A DNA stretch of 34,444 nt from an uncultured Lachnospiraceae bacterium (GTDB lineage Bacteria; Bacillota; Clostridia; Lachnospirales; Lachnospiraceae): positions 1 through 34,444 of the forward strand of contig CAJUST010000024.1 of assembly GCA_910589105.1 (NCBI GenBank), read 5' to 3'. Below are positions 33,801 through 34,444 of the stretch, piece by piece. Position numbers and translations under genes: made by a program. The notes beneath the pieces were generated by a model. That model was not told the DNA's origin. It ran no database searches and saw nothing but the letters and a program-made list of their open reading frames with translations. Numbering within the stretch: position 1 is the first letter of the stretch; each line of letters starts with the position of its first letter.

Positions 33801-34444
33801 CATCTGACTCCTCCTGATCGTTTAATTTCCCTTCTTTTTTTAACTGTTTCATCGCCATCAGGGCAATATCCATCAGGCAGACAAATTTATCCTTCCTGCC
33901 CGCATAGAGCGATTCATGCGCCGCAAGATACGCTTCATACGCCGCTTTGATTGGCTCTTTGTAGTCTCCTTCGTCAAATGCAACTTCTTTTAACTCCGTA
34001 GAAAACGTCGTATGACGGCAATGATCCGACCAGTATGTGTCTAAGACACGGATTTCCGTCATGGACGGGTTTCGTTTTTCTTCGTCTTTAAAATATGACT
34101 GAATATGGAGGAAATCCCGAAACGTCATGGCAAGGTTTAAAGAATCGTATAGGTTCCGAAGCTCCGCATTGCTTTTTTCCGTAAAACCGTCAAAAACCAT
34201 AATGTCCTTTGGCTCCTCAAACTCCGTCAAAAGCGTCTCCGGTTTTTTGAAATCCGTCTCTCTGGAATCTACCGGATTAATGCAGTGCGCTTTTACAGCC
34301 GCCAACTGCTCTTGCGTCAAATTTCCGCCTATGACATATGTGACCGCAGAACGGATCGCCGGTTCTTCATTTTCATTTAACAGCTTCACGCACTGCTGCG
34401 CAGAATCCGCCCTCTGGTCAAATTGCCCCGGAAGATACTCTACG
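30892..34444 (-). CDS. purL: Phosphoribosylformylglycinamidine synthase, 5' end outside window
   Basis: Fourth step of de novo purine synthesis: FGAR plus glutamine and ATP to FGAM. This is the large, fused single-chain form. The frame stays open to the last base and reads VEYLPGQFDQRADSA before the first in-frame GTG (34389), so that GTG is internal and the true start lies beyond the window. Visible order: linker region; first AIRS-like ATP-binding domain with NETHNHPTEIEPFGG and FGAGGVSVAIGELA; second AIRS-like domain with SIGGKDSMSG; C-terminal glutamine amidotransferase with nucleophile Cys in GICNGFQ, and PASHGEGRF carrying the His/Glu pair. About 1183 residues are in view. It is followed after 15 nt by the ECF S-component gene. 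Confidence 0.97.
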   Translation of the reverse strand, partial: VEYLPGQFDQRADSAQQCVKLLNENEEPAIRSAVTYVIGGNLTQEQLAAVKAHCINPVDSRETDFKKPETLLTEFEEPKDIMVFDGFTEKSNAELRNLYDSLNLAMTFRDFLHIQSYFKDEEKRNPSMTEIRVLDTYWSDHCRHTTFSTELKEVAFDEGDYKEPIKAAYEAYLAAHESLYAGRKDKFVCLMDIALMAMKQLKKEGKLNDQEESDEINACSIIVPVEVDGKTEEWLVNFKNETHNHPTEIEPFGGAATCLGGAIRDPLSGRTYVYQAMRVTGAADPTVSVKDTMEGKLPQKKIVQSAAKGYSSYGNQIGLATGYVKEIYHPNYVAKRMEIGAVMGAAPRRAVQRLTSDPDDVIVLLGGRTGRDGCGGATGSSKAHTTASIDVCGAEVQKGNPPTERKIQRLFRREEVSYLIKKCNDFGAGGVSVAIGELAAGLKIDLDKVPKKYAGLDGTEIAISESQERMAVVISPKDLETFLAYAKEENLEAVPVAVVTKEPRLVMSWRGKEIVNISRAFLDTNGAHQETSVKVETPSKKDCPLNRISIPAVEKAVKKNDIKTAWLSLLSDLNVCSQKGLVEMFDGSIGAGSVYMPYGGRYQLTETQSMAAKLPVAEGKTDAVTLMSYGFDPFVSTFSPYHGAVYAVLESVARITAAGGDYRKIRFSFQEYFRRMSQDPSRWSQPFAALLGAYSAQMGFSLPSIGGKDSMSGSFNEIDVPPTLVSFAVDVAKEGEIRTPELKKAGNPLLLFRIQTDEFDLPVYGQVKKLYDTAHMLTGKKAVVSAYALDGKGLAAALSKMAFGNKLGVTVADTVSETELFVSGFGAIVAEVEKDREEEVMQAFSDAGLLDYVSKAGVVNDRQEFVYKQTHIAMEEAVAAWTGTLEKVFPTRVSLEKQTLDTGIYQAKEVYLCKHKVAKPTVFIPVFPGTNCEYDSAKAFEAAGANVVTKVFCNLNAEDIRESVQTFEKAIGQAQIIMFPGGFSAGDEPEGSAKFFATAFRNERLKEAVRRLLKERDGLMLGICNGFQALVKLGLVPYGEIMEQTVDSPTLTYNVIGRHISKMVYTKVVSNKSPWLSGAKLGGVYCNPASHGEGRFVAKKEWIDRLFANGQAATQYVDENGMPTMDEEWNVNGSYAAIEGITSPDGRVFGKMAHAERKGESVAVNIYGEQDMKLFESGVKYFQ

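Noticed and set aside
34389..34389. GTG as the purL start
   Set aside because: The frame stays open to the window edge and the upstream codons read as normal PurL sequence, so the GTG is an internal valine.

Overview
The window looks like a chromosomal segment of a gut-type Firmicute, most likely family Lachnospiraceae. The grounds are strong AGGAGG-type ribosome binding sites, clostridial families (DUF4364, DUF1385, CBS/DRTGG pyrophosphatase, MecA), an ANTAR-regulated gltBD/glnA operon, a GH112 phosphorylase and BspA-like surface repeats. This is inferred from gene content; there is no rRNA or tRNA in the window to settle it. Most of it is ordinary, tightly packed core genome. The accessory-looking parts are about 1-1190 (AT-rich Dam-type methylase), 25.1-26.8 kb (broken surface and membrane genes) and 30.0-30.3 kb (long inverted repeat and T-rich repeats).

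Layout. 1-1190: a DNA adenine methylase with its own promoter and terminator. 1.2-6.2 kb, minus strand: rho, rpmE, DUF1385, prmC and prfA, a translation/termination block with 4-8 nt overlaps at its end. 6.4-8.1 kb, plus strand: malic enzyme and a DUF4364 winged-helix protein. 8.1-12.5 kb, minus strand: mecA, CBS-pyrophosphatase, a tail-anchored coiled-coil protein and a GH43-family protein. 12.7-13.6 kb: bioB. 13.8-21.9 kb, minus strand: gltB-gltD-glnA-ANTAR regulator. 22.0-25.1 kb, minus strand: GH112 galactosyl-HexNAc phosphorylase and tatD. 25.2-26.4 kb: two gene remnants. 26.8-28.7 kb, plus strand: nagB-nagA. 28.8-30.0 kb: exported Ig-like/NlpC-P60-like protein. 30.3 kb to the end, minus strand: an ECF S component behind purL, whose 5' end lies outside the window.

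The most interesting unit is the nitrogen-assimilation operon. Its leader carries a TTGACA/CATAAT promoter, then a small hairpin with a hexaloop of the ANTAR-target type (A at 1, G at 4). The loop and 3' arm of that hairpin are also needed to close the following intrinsic terminator, so the two structures exclude each other. The last gene of the operon encodes an ANTAR protein whose receiver-like domain has alanine where the phosphoacceptor aspartate should be. The glutamine synthetase beside it appears to lack the catalytic flap glutamate and one conserved active-site arginine. Together these suggest a self-contained antitermination circuit that does not use phosphorylation.

The GH112 phosphorylase and nagBA fit use of mucin or milk glycan cores. 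Rho carries a 130-residue charged repeat insertion of the kind expected to be disordered.
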